NCBI GenBank assembly: GCA_963640465.1
Contig: CAVHYP010000002.1
Coordinates: 29,517 to 93,516, forward strand
Direction of reading: 5' to 3'
Source: Colivivens sp963640465
GTDB taxonomy: Bacteria > Bacteroidota > Bacteroidia > Bacteroidales > Bacteroidaceae
DNA length: 64,000 nt
Shown: positions 63,965-64,000 of the stretch, piece after piece
How the letters are laid out: each line of letters begins with the position of its first letter
Position numbering within the stretch: the stretch's first letter is position 1
Made by a program: the position numbers and the translations under genes
Notes under the pieces: generated by a model
Database searches by the model: none
Told to the model about the DNA's origin: nothing
Seen by the model: the letters and a program-made list of their open reading frames with translations, nothing else

Positions 63965-64000
63965 AAAATCTCCGTCTCTTATGCAGAGACGGAGATTTGT
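63965..64000 (+). terminator. Inverted repeat after the tyrosine recombinase
   Basis: A perfect 13-bp stem (AAATCTCCGTCTC at 63966-63978 and GAGACGGAGATTT at 63986-63998) with a 7-base loop begins four bases past the stop codon and ends as the window ends. The T-tract would be TTTGT and beyond. Confidence 0.85.

Noticed and set aside
1..64000. tRNA or rRNA genes
   Set aside because: I searched intergenic regions for T-loop and cloverleaf patterns by eye and saw none; a tRNA finder would be decisive.

Overview
The window is a chromosomal segment of a Bacteroidales bacterium, most likely a Prevotella-type (Prevotellaceae) organism. Evidence: a porP-porK-porL-porM-porN type IX secretion operon plus porZ, secreted proteins with type IX C-terminal sorting ends, a DPP7-type S46 peptidase, DUF3098/DUF4271/DUF4491/DUF4890 proteins typical of Bacteroidetes, and many TAnnTTTG (-7) promoter boxes, several with TTTG 18-20 bp upstream. 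I cannot name a species.

Layout. 1-4.7 kb: NSS-type sodium symporter, a small membrane protein preceded by a 20-bp tandem repeat array, cysS, and a periplasmic DUF4890 protein. 4.9-11.1 kb (+): miaB (interrupted by an assembly gap), then ftsX, DUF3098, uppP, truB, queA, folK. 11.1-14.1 kb (-): TatD-like hydrolase, yidD, rnpA, hemD, DUF4271. 14.1-20 kb (-): metK behind a SAM-II-like riboswitch, an MsbA-like ABC exporter, RNase H and argS, followed upstream by a candidate small RNA. 20.9-29.5 kb (-): HIT protein, greA, porZ, rdgB, a YitT membrane protein fused to a second degenerate RdgB-like domain, and leuS. 30.5-33.4 kb (+): xylB-xylA xylose catabolism. 33.5-46.5 kb (-): secreted HExxH protein, DUF2752 protein, dispanin-like (CD225) protein with a His/Asp/Ser-rich N-terminus, dpp7, a polysaccharide flippase, ruvB, and a 1247-residue secreted multi-module protein. 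47.1-56.5 kb (+): Lrp/AsnC regulator, DUF4491, a PgpH-like HD phosphohydrolase, then the por operon.

57.0 kb to the end is an integrated mobilizable island: a tyrosine integrase broken by a small deletion, a HigB/HigA-type toxin-antitoxin pair, an excisionase-like HTH protein, an unknown protein, MobC, a relaxase preceded by a 22-bp-spaced palindrome array and hairpin (candidate oriT/operator region), a membrane protein, and an intact second tyrosine recombinase at the window end.

Most unusual signals: (1) many short intergenic spacers are built from locus-specific short direct repeats that often include the neighbouring stop or start codon, with a different unit each time; (2) a triplet of about 20-bp dyad-armed units occurs in three unrelated intergenic regions; (3) the YitT-RdgB-like fusion sits translationally coupled to a normal rdgB; (4) the palindrome array in front of the relaxase. 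No rRNA, tRNA or CRISPR array was recognised.
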